Positions 44,575-52,699 are shown, numbered from the stretch's first letter. The stretch: 64,000 bases of DNA from Arthrobacter sp. Bz4 (GCF_003075455.1 NZ_QDAE01000004.1:180771-244770), one strand, 5' to 3'. Numbers and translations: made by a program. Notes: a model not told the origin generated them from the letters alone.

Positions 44575-45294
44575 TTATCGGGGTTTGCGGCCCAGATACA
44601 CGGTGTTGGTCGAGTCCCTGCCCTGCAGCGGGTTGTCAAAGCTGACGACGTCGGCGCGTACCTCGGTGAACACCTCGCCGAGGACGGCCAGGTACTCGTC
44701 GTCGGGTGGGTCATTGGACCAGAGCGCGAAAATCCCACCCGGGTGCAGGTGCCCGGCCAGCCGCCGCGTGCCGGCCGGATCGTAAAACGGTGAGTGGCTG
44801 GGGTGGAGGACGTGCCGGGGGGAATGGTCGACGTCGAGGATCACCGCGTGGAACAGCCTCGCCGGGGCCTCGGGATCGAATCCTTCCGCCGATGCCGCCA
44901 GCGCGAAAAAGTCGCCGTGGACGTAACGGCACCGCGGGTCCGCGGTCAGTGTCTTCCCGGCCGGAATCAGCCCGGTCTGGTGCCACTCGATAACCTCGCC
45001 GAGCGCCTCGACGATCAGGAGCGACCGTGCACGCGGGCTGTCGAGTACCGCCTGAGCTGTGTAGCCGAGACCCAGGCCACCGACGACGACGTCGAGCCCG
45101 TCCTCCGGCAGCTCAGCAAGAGCCAGCTCGGTGAGCTCAATCTCGGCGACGGTGAAGAGGCTCGACATGAGGAAGTCGTCGTCGAGCTTGACCTCGTAGA
45201 CCTCCTTGTCGAAGGTGGGGTCCCAACGCCGTCGGAGGCTGATCTCACCCAGCCGGGTCTTGCGCCAGTCGAGTTCCTCGAACCGGGCGCTCAC
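44575..45294 (-). CDS. Spermidine synthase-like methyltransferase-fold protein
   Basis: 239 residues. The nucleotide-binding loop is VVVGGLGLGYTAQAVLD, and an acidic residue follows in LIVEALGEV; FHAVILDVDHSPRHVLHP contains the active-site strand. It resembles actinobacterial SpeE-like proteins whose polyamine activity is unproven. It ends 21 bases from the convergent GNAT-AAA+ gene. Confidence 0.75.
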   Translation of the reverse strand: MSARFEELDWRKTRLGEISLRRRWDPTFDKEVYEVKLDDDFLMSSLFTVAEIELTELALAELPEDGLDVVVGGLGLGYTAQAVLDSPRARSLLIVEALGEVIEWHQTGLIPAGKTLTADPRCRYVHGDFFALAASAEGFDPEAPARLFHAVILDVDHSPRHVLHPSHSPFYDPAGTRRLAGHLHPGGIFALWSNDPPDDEYLAVLGEVFTEVRADVVSFDNPLQGRDSTNTVYLGRKPR

Positions 45295-45455
45295 CGCTGC
45301 ACCCCGGTTCGCAGGCAGGAGGATGAGCTGACATTGGTGTGTCGGGCAATGAGGATCATTCCTTTAGTCTGTCAGGTAATCGGCTCCACGGACGGTGGGG
45401 CGAACCGTGCGCTGCGCCAGCCCGCGGCCGTCACCAACCTCCGTGGTCAATACCC

Positions 45456-47270
45456 CTAGTCGCGGACGCGGACGGCCGTCTCCCGCAGGTATAGGTCCAC
45501 GCGGGTGTACGCATCGCGGGTCAGGGCCTTCCAGAGCTCGACGGCGAGCCGCGGGTCCTCGGATTCGAGCTGGCTAATTACGTCGGCGGTGAGCACCATG
45601 ACCTTGACCCCGCCCTCAGCCTTCACCGTGGTCTCCTGGCGGTCGTCGCTGCCGAGTGCGAGTTCACCGAACGTCATGCCGGCGCTCAGGGTGGTCAGGC
45701 GCACCCGACCGCCGGTGGGACCGGGGACCGAGGTGGTGATTTTTCCGGACAGGATGAAGAACACGCCGCCGAACCGCTGGCCGACCCGGCGGATCACGTG
45801 CCCGTCGTCGTACTCGCGCTCTTCCATGCGACCGGCGAGAGCCGCGGCGTCCTCGCTGGTCAGCGGGCTCAAAGCCGGGCAGTCGGTGACCTTGACCAGC
45901 GTTGGGAGAAAGAGGTTATCGCCGTAGGCGGCAATGAGCTGGTCCTCGCACCACTCGACCGCAGCGGTGCGCGTGTCGAAGGTGGGAACCTCACGGTCCA
46001 CGTCCTCGAAGGTGTCGGCGAGGGCCCCGTCGCTGTCAATCAGCACCAGTTCCCTGCCTTCGCTGACCAGGTTCTCCCGCGCTTCGGCCAGCAGCCGCAG
46101 GGAGACGTCGGCGACTTCGTCGACCCGGCGGAGGTCGAGGATGATGAACTCTATGGTCTGGTCGAGGGAGCTCAGCTCACGGATCATCGACTCGGTGCCA
46201 GCGAAGAGCAGGTCGCCGTTGAGTTCGATCACGCGGGCGCGGTGACCGTTGTCCCGCAGGATGTCCATCGCCTCGTCGTTGCGGCGGATGCCCGACGGTG
46301 ATGCCGAAATGTCGTAGGTGGACCGGATCGCGGACTTGCCGGTGCGGGCGGCCCTGACGAAGTGCAGTTCCATATCCCGGGACAGGCGCTGGCTCGTGGC
46401 CATGCCGCGGACACTGCTGCCGTGTTCGTCCAGGGGAGGGGAGTAGACAGCGAGTCCCACCTGGCCGGGCAGGACGGCGATGGTGCCCCCGGCGACTCCG
46501 CTCTTGGCGGGCATCCCGACGGTGCTGATCCACGACCCGGCGTCGTCGTACATGCCGCAGGTGGTCATCACCGACAGAACCCGTTCGATCGGGCCGATCT
46601 CCATCACCTGACGGCCGGTGAGCGGGTTGCGGCCACTGTTGGCCAGGGTGGCGGCCATCACCGAGAGGTCGAGACAGTTCACCAGGACCGAGCACTGGCG
46701 GAAGTAGTCCTCGATCACCGGGGTGGGATCGTCCTCAATGATGTTGAACGAGCGCAGCAGGTGGGCCAGGGCGCGGTTGCGGTGGCCGTGCTTGAGTTCG
46801 GACTCGTAGATTTCGGTGTTGACGCTCAGCTGTCGCCCGGCGAACGCCGAATAGGTGTTGAGGATGCGCTTGAACCGTCCGTTGCCGCCCGACCCTTTGA
46901 TCAGGGAGGTAGCAGTCAGGGCGCCAGCGTTGATCATGGCGTTGGAGGGCCGCCCGGTGCCCTCGGCGAGGGAAATTTCGTTGAACGAATCGCCGGAGGG
47001 TTCGACGTCGACCTTCTCATCAACAGCTTCCATCCCCAGGTCGGCGAGTGCCAGCCCGTAGGTGAAGGGCTTGGAGATGGACTGGATGCTGAACTCGTCC
47101 CGGGTGTCTCCCACCTCATAGATATAGCCGTCAACCGTGGTGAGGCAGATGCCGAAGTTGTTCGGATCGACATTGGCCATTGCGGGGATGGTGCTGTAGG
47201 GCTTGCCATCCTTCAGCTCGGCGATCTCCCGATGAATGCGCTTGAGGTAATTTTCAATAGGAGAGTCCAT
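45456..47270 (-). CDS. glsA: Glutaminase fused to STAS and cyclic-nucleotide-binding domains
   Basis: 604 residues. Residues 1 to about 305 are a glutaminase A domain with the serine-beta-lactamase-like SISK motif (Ser64, Lys67), GRPSNAMINAGAL and MYDDAGSWISTVGMPAKSGVAGG. About 340-440 is a STAS domain (IEFIILDLRRVDEVADVSL) and about 465-590 a cNMP-binding domain (FGELALGSDDRQET). It converts glutamine to glutamate and ammonia; the extra domains suggest allosteric control by a nucleotide or partner. The arrangement is known in actinobacteria. Confidence 0.9.
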   Translation of the reverse strand: MDSPIENYLKRIHREIAELKDGKPYSTIPAMANVDPNNFGICLTTVDGYIYEVGDTRDEFSIQSISKPFTYGLALADLGMEAVDEKVDVEPSGDSFNEISLAEGTGRPSNAMINAGALTATSLIKGSGGNGRFKRILNTYSAFAGRQLSVNTEIYESELKHGHRNRALAHLLRSFNIIEDDPTPVIEDYFRQCSVLVNCLDLSVMAATLANSGRNPLTGRQVMEIGPIERVLSVMTTCGMYDDAGSWISTVGMPAKSGVAGGTIAVLPGQVGLAVYSPPLDEHGSSVRGMATSQRLSRDMELHFVRAARTGKSAIRSTYDISASPSGIRRNDEAMDILRDNGHRARVIELNGDLLFAGTESMIRELSSLDQTIEFIILDLRRVDEVADVSLRLLAEARENLVSEGRELVLIDSDGALADTFEDVDREVPTFDTRTAAVEWCEDQLIAAYGDNLFLPTLVKVTDCPALSPLTSEDAAALAGRMEEREYDDGHVIRRVGQRFGGVFFILSGKITTSVPGPTGGRVRLTTLSAGMTFGELALGSDDRQETTVKAEGGVKVMVLTADVISQLESEDPRLAVELWKALTRDAYTRVDLYLRETAVRVRD

Positions 47271-47300
47271 GGTCCAACACTAGCTGGAACCCAATGGCAC

Positions 47301-47813
47301 TCAGCCGGTGCCGCCGGTACCTGGGGGGCGACGGTCAGGAGCGGAGACAGGGCCAAGTACAGGGACAGGGACAGGGCCAGGATCGGGGGCGGGAACCGGA
47401 TCGAGGGTGAGCGGATGAAGCTCAAGATCGAGCCCTTGGTAGTCACCGGCACGCCCCGTGACGAGCGGCATCATGAACTGGCGGGAAATCGCCGCCTGAA
47501 TAAGCACGCCCAGGGGATAGTAGGACCCGGTCGCATTCTTCGTCGTCGCAAGCTTCGCCAGGGTTATGGCACTGTCGGCGTCCAGAGGGAGCACTCGCCG
47601 ATGCAGCAGCCCCCGCAGCAGATCTTGCAAGGCCCGATCCCGGATCGACCGCAGCCGGGGATCTGTGGCCGCATAAATAGCGGCTGTCACTTCCGCAATA
47701 GCGAGTGCGGTTGTTTGAGGTCGAGACGGAAACTGCTTCACAAACTCGACAACACCGTCATCCTCGGTCGAGCGAATGAGTGCGAGAAGAACGTCCGAGT
47801 CGAGAATGCTCAC
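47301..47813 (-). CDS. PIN-domain toxin of a VapBC/FitAB-type pair
   Basis: 170 residues from GTG 47813 (GGAGGG upstream), overlapping the antitoxin stop by 4 bases. PIN residues: ILDSDVLLALIR (first acidic Asp), ALAIAEVTAAIYA (Glu), and LDADSAITLAKLA with later Asp. Members cleave RNA. After about residue 130 the protein carries a Pro/Val-rich tail (DPVPAPDPGPVPVPV) encoded by short GC-rich repeats, which is unusual for a PIN toxin. The gene ends 30 bases before the glutaminase start. Confidence 0.8.
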   Translation of the reverse strand: MSILDSDVLLALIRSTEDDGVVEFVKQFPSRPQTTALAIAEVTAAIYAATDPRLRSIRDRALQDLLRGLLHRRVLPLDADSAITLAKLATTKNATGSYYPLGVLIQAAISRQFMMPLVTGRAGDYQGLDLELHPLTLDPVPAPDPGPVPVPVLGPVSAPDRRPPGTGGTG

Positions 47814-48199
47814 GATTCGGCCCTCCACTCGTGTGGAGCGGGTTGCGTGGAGGCCGCTCGGTTCAGCGTGGATTGACTGCTTTCGAACTGTTTCGGCTCG
47901 GGTTGTCTGAGCTCGGGTTGTTTGAGTTCCAGTCGCCGGAAGGGTGACCTCCGCTGTGGCAGTGCGGCATCGGGAACCGAGCCAATGTCCAGACGGATGT
48001 TCCAGAGCTTCGCGTACCACTCCGGCACCTGTAAGGCGGCCAGGGGGGTGAGTGCCTGCCGGGACTCGGCCGGTAGGCTGGCGAATCGGTTCACCAGCAG
48101 CCGCAGTTCCTGTTGCATTGACCGGCCGTTTTGCGCTGCTATCACCTTAATCTGGTCTACTACCGCGGGCTCTATTTGGCGAAGCGTGATGTTCGGCAT
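47810..48199 (-). CDS. FitA/VapB-like antitoxin
   Basis: 129 residues from ATG 48199, with AAAAGGAGA six bases upstream. The N-terminal about 45 residues are a ribbon-helix-helix domain (NITLRQIEPAVVDQIKVIAA and NGRSMQQELRLLV), the DNA-binding part of FitA-type antitoxins. The C-terminal half, rich in Pro, Gln and Glu (ELKQPELRQPEPKQFE), would wrap the toxin and is longer than usual. A TGCATGCA element begins 20 bases before the start and may be the operator. Confidence 0.8.
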   Translation of the reverse strand: MPNITLRQIEPAVVDQIKVIAAQNGRSMQQELRLLVNRFASLPAESRQALTPLAALQVPEWYAKLWNIRLDIGSVPDAALPQRRSPFRRLELKQPELRQPEPKQFESSQSTLNRAASTQPAPHEWRAES

Positions 48200-48219
48200 G
48201 GGTGTCTCCTTTTCAAATC

Positions 48220-48288
48220 GTGCATGCAGTGCATGCGATGCATGCATTTCCCCATCCAAAAGTGCATGCATTGATTGCACTGCATGCA
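48220..48288 (+). repeat. TGCATGCA composite repeat element, copy 3
   Basis: Units GTGCATGCA, GTGCATGCG, ATGCATGCA (48220-48246), a 15-base spacer, then GTGCATGCA, TTGATTGCA, CTGCATGCA (48262-48288). Block spacing is 42 bases. It fills the promoter region of the antitoxin-toxin operon, just upstream of the antitoxin ribosome site. Confidence 0.9.
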
Positions 48289-48426
48289 CCAAATAAAAGG
48301 GATACCGTCCCCCGTCTATGTGGGTAAGCTCACTGCCTGTCACCTCAACCGTGAGAGGATACCTAGGGCCCGAACGCCGACGGCGCGAGCTACTAGCCTC
48401 CAACCCAGGGCCACCCCGACACCCGG

Positions 48427-48717
48427 GTGGGCGGCAAATACTTCAGGTTCTACGTTCTGTGGCTGACTTTCCCGCCGATGATCCTGTTTGCGCTGGGTCA
48501 GCCGATTGGGCTGATCCTGGCGTACGGTGTCCTCGGTTCACTGTTCATGCCGTTCCTCGCCGTCACCCTGCTCGGACTGCTGAATGGGAAGCGGATCCCC
48601 AAGAAGTACGCGAACAAGCTCCACACCAATATCGCTTTCGCCGTCGTCGCCTTGCTGTTCATTGTGCTCGGCATCAACCAGTTGGTCGGCGCCGTCGCGC
48701 CTCTCTTCGGGAGCTGA
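48427..48717 (+). pseudogene. C-terminal remnant of an Nramp-type metal transporter
   Basis: 96 residues from GTG 48427 with three membrane segments: KYFRFYVLWLTFPPMILFAL, YGVLGSLFMPFLAVTLL and FAVVALLFIVLGINQL. From memory this matches only the end of Nramp/NRAMP-like carriers, which have more than 400 residues. The frame upstream closes at TAG 48394 with no room for the missing part, so it looks like a deletion remnant beside the toxin-antitoxin pair. A small membrane protein derived from it cannot be excluded. Confidence 0.6.
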
Positions 48718-48743
48718 CCCCGGGGTTTAGCCGCTCCGGCTGC

Positions 48744-48834
48744 GCCAGAAACGGCCCTGCGACTCAGACCTGCCGGTTGCAATCGGCGAACGTGAGCTTC
48801 GGGGCCGTTTCTGGCTCCGGTCGCCGTTTCTGGC
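48744..48834. repeat. Inverted and direct repeat of GCCGTTTCTGGC
   Basis: GCCAGAAACGGCCC (48744-48757) is the reverse complement of GGGCCGTTTCTGGC (48802-48815); GCCGTTTCTGGC occurs again at 48823. The arms could form a stem of 14 pairs with a 44-base loop between the Nramp remnant and the end of the Asp23 operon. It may be a terminator for either side or a small repeat element. Confidence 0.6.
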
Positions 48835-48879
48835 TGGGGACTGCAGTGCCGGGGGACCGGCCGCTAGGAAAACCGGAGG

Positions 48880-49296
48880 CTAGGAAAACCGGACGTCTGT
48901 GAAGCCGCACACGGTGATCTCCACTGAACTCACCGGCCCCACCGAGGTCACCGACTCCACTGACTCAGCCGAGCCCGCCGAGCCCGCCGACCCTACCGAG
49001 CCCGCGAGCCCTACCGAGCCCGCCCGGGCGTCACCGGCAAGACCGCCCAGCTCCGCCCGGACCGCGGCGGCCACGTCGCGGACCAGCCGGGGTGCCGGGG
49101 CGCCCGTCAGCGCTGCAATCCGTGCCCTGATGACCAGCCCGGTATCGGCTGTGTCGACCGCGACCACCGTTTCGTTGGCACCGAGGGTGCTCGCGATACC
49201 GGCGAGCACGGCCGACCGCGCCGGATACAAGCCAGCGACTCCTTCCACCCCAGCAATGATCTCCTGGACGCGAAGGGCTAGTTGGTTCTTATTCAT
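48880..49296 (-). CDS. Asp23-operon distal hypothetical protein
   Basis: 138 residues from ATG 49296, overlapping the anti-sigma gene end by 8 bases. It has a conserved front part (LALRVQEIIAGVEGVAGLYP) resembling Asp23-type N-termini, then a low-complexity Gly/Ala/Ser/Val stretch (about 95-120) and a strand-like end (SSVEITVCGFTDVRFS). Asp23 membership is an inference from position and the EIIAGVEGV pattern. Last gene of the eight-gene operon. Confidence 0.6.
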   Translation of the reverse strand: MNKNQLALRVQEIIAGVEGVAGLYPARSAVLAGIASTLGANETVVAVDTADTGLVIRARIAALTGAPAPRLVRDVAAAVRAELGGLAGDARAGSVGLAGSVGSAGSAGSAESVESVTSVGPVSSVEITVCGFTDVRFS

Positions 49297-49888
49297 TCAC
49301 CGCTCCCTTCGGGGCTGGGCTGAAATGCTCGTGGACATCGGTTACGGTCACGTCGATCGACGTGAGGTTGAGCTCGGAATGGGTGCTGATCATCGCCGCG
49401 ATCCTCGATCGGAGGGATTCGATCATCGCCGGCAGCGGGTAGCCGAAGAAGGCTGTCACGTTCACTTCGATCATGACGTCGGCGCCAGGGGTGGTGATGT
49501 CGCCGTGCAGCCGGCATTTGCCGATGGTTGCGCCGTCGACGTCGTCACCAATTCGCCGGATGAGAGCCAGCAGGCTCCCCTCGGTTTCGAAGAAGGCGTC
49601 CTCGGGATATTCGCTGGACAGTGGAATGCTCCGGCCGGAACGCATTTCCAGCCGGAGATTGCCAAGGATCGATTGCAGCCACGGCTCGTCAGCCGATCCG
49701 GCCTGCTCGGTGTCAGCTGCCGCAAGCTGACCGCTGAGGCGCTGCAGGGAGCGAAGCCCCGCCAGCCCGGCCTGGCACTCGGGGCACCGCAGGTAGTGTT
49801 GCTCGGCCGCGGACTGTCCGGTCCGCAGGTATTCTTCAAGCTCGTCGAGGCTATGGCCACAACCGGGGTCAGGGAGCTCGTTATTCAT
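49289..49888 (-). CDS. Zinc-finger anti-sigma factor fused to an Asp23 domain
   Basis: 199 residues from ATG 49888. The N-terminus is a ZAS-type zinc finger (DELEEYL, then HYLRCPEC giving His-x3-Cys-x2-Cys) that binds sigma factors. Residues about 105-190 resemble Asp23/Gls24 (GKCRLHGDITTPGADVMIEVNV, TSIDVTVTDVHE). No membrane segment is seen. The start overlaps the sigma gene stop (ATGA), so regulator and sigma factor are made in step. The fused Asp23 part suggests that envelope stress proteins tune the sigma factor. Confidence 0.75.
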   Translation of the reverse strand: MNNELPDPGCGHSLDELEEYLRTGQSAAEQHYLRCPECQAGLAGLRSLQRLSGQLAAADTEQAGSADEPWLQSILGNLRLEMRSGRSIPLSSEYPEDAFFETEGSLLALIRRIGDDVDGATIGKCRLHGDITTPGADVMIEVNVTAFFGYPLPAMIESLRSRIAAMISTHSELNLTSIDVTVTDVHEHFSPAPKGAVNE

Positions 49889-50451
49889 CGCCAGTCCTCC
49901 ATTTCCTTCATCAGGGTGGTGCGTGCTCGCGACAGTCGACCGCGAACGCTGTCGGTCGTGGTGTCCATCGTCTTGGCAATGTCCTCGTAGGATTGCCCGC
50001 CCATTTCCTTCAGCACCCAACATTGCCGTTGCTCCAGTGGAAGCCTTTTCAGGGCTTCCACCAGGGAACGCATCTGGGTGTCCTGCTCGACTGCCCGCTC
50101 GGGACCGGGCCCGTGGTCAAACGGTTCGACGTCGTCGAGGTTGACGGTGTTCTTGCGCTTCCGGATCAGATCGATGCTTTTGCGGCCGCAGATCCGCATC
50201 AGCCACGGCTTCACGGCCGAACCGTCCTGCAGTTTGCCGAGCTGGTTCCAGGCCTGGAGGAGGGTTTCCTGCACCGCGTCGTCGGCGTCAGCCGTCGACC
50301 CGGTAAGGCGGCGCGCATACCCGCGCATTAGTGGCCCATAGCGTCGGGCGAGCGATTCGAAAGAGGACACGTCGCCGTCGGAGGCCCGCTCCACCAGGAA
50401 CGAATCCGCCGCATCGTCGAGGTTGAGACGTGGACGGTCAGGGACCGTCAA
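49885..50451 (-). CDS. ECF-type RNA polymerase sigma factor
   Basis: 188 residues from TTG 50451, overlapping the previous stop (TTGA) with GGAGAG just upstream; the longer frame runs through the previous gene. Region 2 is FESLARRYGPLMRGYARRL to DAVQETLLQAWNQ, and region 4 is LKRLPLEQRQCWVLKEMGGQSYEDIAKTM. A flexible acidic linker lies between. It probably drives transcription of this stress operon or a wider regulon, under control of the anti-sigma protein encoded next. Confidence 0.88.
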   Translation of the reverse strand: MTVPDRPRLNLDDAADSFLVERASDGDVSSFESLARRYGPLMRGYARRLTGSTADADDAVQETLLQAWNQLGKLQDGSAVKPWLMRICGRKSIDLIRKRKNTVNLDDVEPFDHGPGPERAVEQDTQMRSLVEALKRLPLEQRQCWVLKEMGGQSYEDIAKTMDTTTDSVRGRLSRARTTLMKEMEDWR

Positions 50452-51047
50452 TCGACTCTCCGGGTGCGGGTGAACCGGGTCCTGGCGCCGGTCTGCACAC
50501 TGACCAGAACGGGGATCCGTTCGCCGAGCAGCGTGTCCAATCCGGCGATGGCTTCGTTGGCTGCTGCGACCACGGCGCCCGGGGAGGCGCCACGGCGTGG
50601 CTGAACCCTGACCCGCAGGCCGGTTTGGCGACGCACCCGCCAGGAGGACACCGCAACGGCGAGGATCTGGCCGTTTTCTTCCAGGGCGGTCCGCAGCGCG
50701 TCGGCCACCAGCGAGGTTTCTACGGTGGTGTTGCCCATTGCGGATCCTTGCCGTCCCACGGTGCTGGTCCGCCCGCCGCCCTGGGAAGCGATCCACCCGA
50801 TGAGCAGGGCAACGCACACCACGACCAGCGCCAGCGCGGCGATGGTCCACCAACTGGTGTCGGCGGTCAGGGGTGCGGACGCCAACAGGGCGGGGAGCCC
50901 GTTGACCGCCGTGGCGCCGGTCGAGGTCCAGGCCTCGGCAACGTCCGGCACGAGGCCCGCCGCGGCGGTCAGCGCGCCGACGGCCACCAGTATCAGTCCA
51001 AGGACAGCGAGCAGCGTGCGGTTCAACCAGCGGTGTGTGGAACTCAT
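50448..51047 (-). CDS. AmaP-like membrane protein of the Asp23 operon
   Basis: 199 residues with two N-terminal membrane segments (LLAVLGLILVAVGALTAAA and WWTIAALALVVVCVALLIGW) and a soluble tail of about 115 residues (NTTVETSLVADALRTALEEN, TGLRVRVQPRRGA). The layout matches AmaP, the Asp23 membrane anchor. It overlaps genes on both sides by 4 bases. Confidence 0.75.
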   Translation of the reverse strand: MSSTHRWLNRTLLAVLGLILVAVGALTAAAGLVPDVAEAWTSTGATAVNGLPALLASAPLTADTSWWTIAALALVVVCVALLIGWIASQGGGRTSTVGRQGSAMGNTTVETSLVADALRTALEENGQILAVAVSSWRVRRQTGLRVRVQPRRGASPGAVVAAANEAIAGLDTLLGERIPVLVSVQTGARTRFTRTRRVD

Positions 51048-51625
51048 ATGCCCAACGCTCCTTCGTGCCTGATGTTGATCCTAACCGTCGGCTCCGGACG
51101 AAGCCCGTATCCCGACAGCTCATCCTCGACGGCCGACCGGATGGTCGATTCATCGAGGGGCGACCCGCTGGTCGGTCGGACGTCCACCGTGATGCGTCGC
51201 CGGTCGACGCGGGTGGACACCTGATCCGGGTCCAGTCCGGCCTCTTGCCGGGTACGCCGCGACACTGCGGCAGCGATCACCTCCGAGTCGACGACAACAG
51301 CCGTCCGGTCCTGGTCGACCACGTGCAACGCCTTGGTCCCTGGTGTCACGGCGACCAGCAGAAGCACCAACCCGATGAGAGCCAAACCGATGCCGGCTGC
51401 TGCCAGGCCCCAGGGGAGCGTCGACTCCGGCAGGTCCGCCGCCCACTGAAGCATCGACGGAGGATTCGCGACCAGCGGAGGCTGATCCAGCAGGGACAAC
51501 ACAGCCTCGGTTCCCAGCCAGGCCAAGCCCAGGAGGCCAACGACGGCGGCTGTCACCGATGCTCCAGCACGGGAGGAATGGGTCTCACGGCGCAGGAGCC
51601 GCCGGGTGTGCAGCAGTTCGCTCAT
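51044..51625 (-). CDS. DUF6286-type membrane protein of the Asp23 operon
   Basis: 193 residues. Two membrane segments (VTAAVVGLLGLAWLGTEAV and GLAAAGIGLALIGLVLLLV) precede a soluble Asp23-like beta-alpha domain (VVDSEVIAAAVSRRTRQEAGL, RRRITVDVRPTSG). Four-base overlaps link it to both neighbours. Likely part of a membrane-bound Asp23 complex. Confidence 0.75.
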   Translation of the reverse strand: MSELLHTRRLLRRETHSSRAGASVTAAVVGLLGLAWLGTEAVLSLLDQPPLVANPPSMLQWAADLPESTLPWGLAAAGIGLALIGLVLLLVAVTPGTKALHVVDQDRTAVVVDSEVIAAAVSRRTRQEAGLDPDQVSTRVDRRRITVDVRPTSGSPLDESTIRSAVEDELSGYGLRPEPTVRINIRHEGALGI

Positions 51626-52035
51626 GCCAGTTTCCGTTCCGCTGGTGGGTGGATGCCGGTGAGTCGGATGTCGATCCGGCCCACCTCCGACCCGGTCACC
51701 CGAGAGGCTGCTGCCCGGATCCTCGAGCGGGCGTTCTCGGCCCGTTCGAACAGTGTCCCTCCGCCCTGCTCTACCGCCTGCGGGTTCCGCGCAGCCTGGA
51801 GGAGGGTGGGCGCGGGGAGTGGCACCGACACGGCCATCCCGAGGGCGCCGCCGTCGTCGGCCAGGCTGACCCGCACGTCCCGGCGCGGGACACCAAAGAC
51901 CTCAGCGACGACGGCTTCGGTGGTGTGGGTCAGCGCCGCCTTCGTGACGCGGGTGTGCCCGTTACGTCCGGTCCCGTTAAGCCCGGCCGGGGTGGCCCGG
52001 GCAGGGTTTGCCTTGGCCGGGGTCGCCGCGGTCAT
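51622..52035 (-). CDS. Asp23-like small protein
   Basis: 137 residues, no signal or membrane segment. The sequence VVAEVFGVPRRDVRVSLADDGGALGMAVSVPLP and the ending GRIDIRLTGIHPPAERKLA resemble the strand-helix pattern of Asp23 but are diverged. It overlaps DUF2273 and DUF6286 genes by 4 bases each. Family assignment rests partly on operon context. Confidence 0.6.
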   Translation of the reverse strand: MTAATPAKANPARATPAGLNGTGRNGHTRVTKAALTHTTEAVVAEVFGVPRRDVRVSLADDGGALGMAVSVPLPAPTLLQAARNPQAVEQGGGTLFERAENARSRIRAAASRVTGSEVGRIDIRLTGIHPPAERKLA

Positions 52036-52223
52036 GAGGAGGAGCGCCTGCCCCGCAGGGCATCGAGCACCGAGCCAAGGTCAAGCTTCCCCTCCGCGGT
52101 GCGGCCGAGGAAGGCGCCGATTGCCATGAACAGTGCCACCAGGACGAAACCCCAGAAGCCGAAGATCAGTGCAGTCAACGCGAGGGTGGCGCCGACGGCG
52201 ATGCCGGTGGTGGTCGGGCTCAT
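52032..52223 (-). CDS. DUF2273-like small membrane protein
   Basis: 63 residues: one hydrophobic hairpin (GIAVGATLALTALIFGFWGF and VALFMAIGAFLGRTA) and a basic tail. DUF2273 proteins are regular partners of Asp23 and AmaP. It starts at the end of the asp23 gene (4-base overlap). Confidence 0.8.
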   Translation of the reverse strand: MSPTTTGIAVGATLALTALIFGFWGFVLVALFMAIGAFLGRTAEGKLDLGSVLDALRGRRSSS

Positions 52224-52699
52224 GAGACGCGCGATTCTGCTGGTGCGGTCTGGGCGTCGTCGTCGTCATCGATGTCATCGCCGGGGACGTGGATATCGGT
52301 GACTGTCACGTTTACCTCGGTGACCTCCATGCCCACGATGTCCTCAACGGCCGAGTAGATGGCGTCGCGAACCTGGCCGGCGACCTCCTTGAGCGGGTGC
52401 GGATACTCGACGACCAGGGTGATGTCGACGGCAACCTGGGTCTGGCCGACCTCGACGGAAATACCCTGGGTGTGGTCCTTCTGGCCCATCGCGTCACGGA
52501 TGGAACCGAGAGCGCGGGCTGCCCCGCCACCCACGGCGTAAACGCCCGGAATGTCGTGAACGGCGATGCCAGCGATTTTCGCTACAACGTTGTCGGCGAT
52601 GGCAGTGGTGCCGCGGCCATCGTCATTCGGGTTCTTCCCGACGACGGTCGCGGTGGTCGGCTTGGAAGCCTGGGTCTTGTCCTGGGGCTGAGTAGTCAT
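52220..52699 (-). CDS. Asp23/Gls24 family envelope stress protein
   Basis: 159 residues with the canonical family core: IADNVVAKIAGIAVHDIPGVYAVGG, VEVGQTQVAVDITLVVEYPHPLKEVAGQVRDAI and VTEVNVTVTDIHVPGDD. The tail is Asp-rich. It is the first gene of the operon, and its product should be anchored at the membrane by the AmaP-like and DUF2273-like proteins. Its promoter region is shared with the OpuC operon and contains a CRP/GlxR-type site. Confidence 0.92.
   Translation of the reverse strand: MTTQPQDKTQASKPTTATVVGKNPNDDGRGTTAIADNVVAKIAGIAVHDIPGVYAVGGGAARALGSIRDAMGQKDHTQGISVEVGQTQVAVDITLVVEYPHPLKEVAGQVRDAIYSAVEDIVGMEVTEVNVTVTDIHVPGDDIDDDDDAQTAPAESRVS

Noticed and set aside
46362..47876. 504-codon open frame opposite glutaminase and toxin genes
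   Set aside because: Spans two real genes on the other strand and has no recognisable domain.
50452..51153. Longer N-terminus for the sigma factor
   Set aside because: The extension overlaps the AmaP-like gene in another frame; TTG 50451 with GGAGAG and a TTGA overlap is the natural start.
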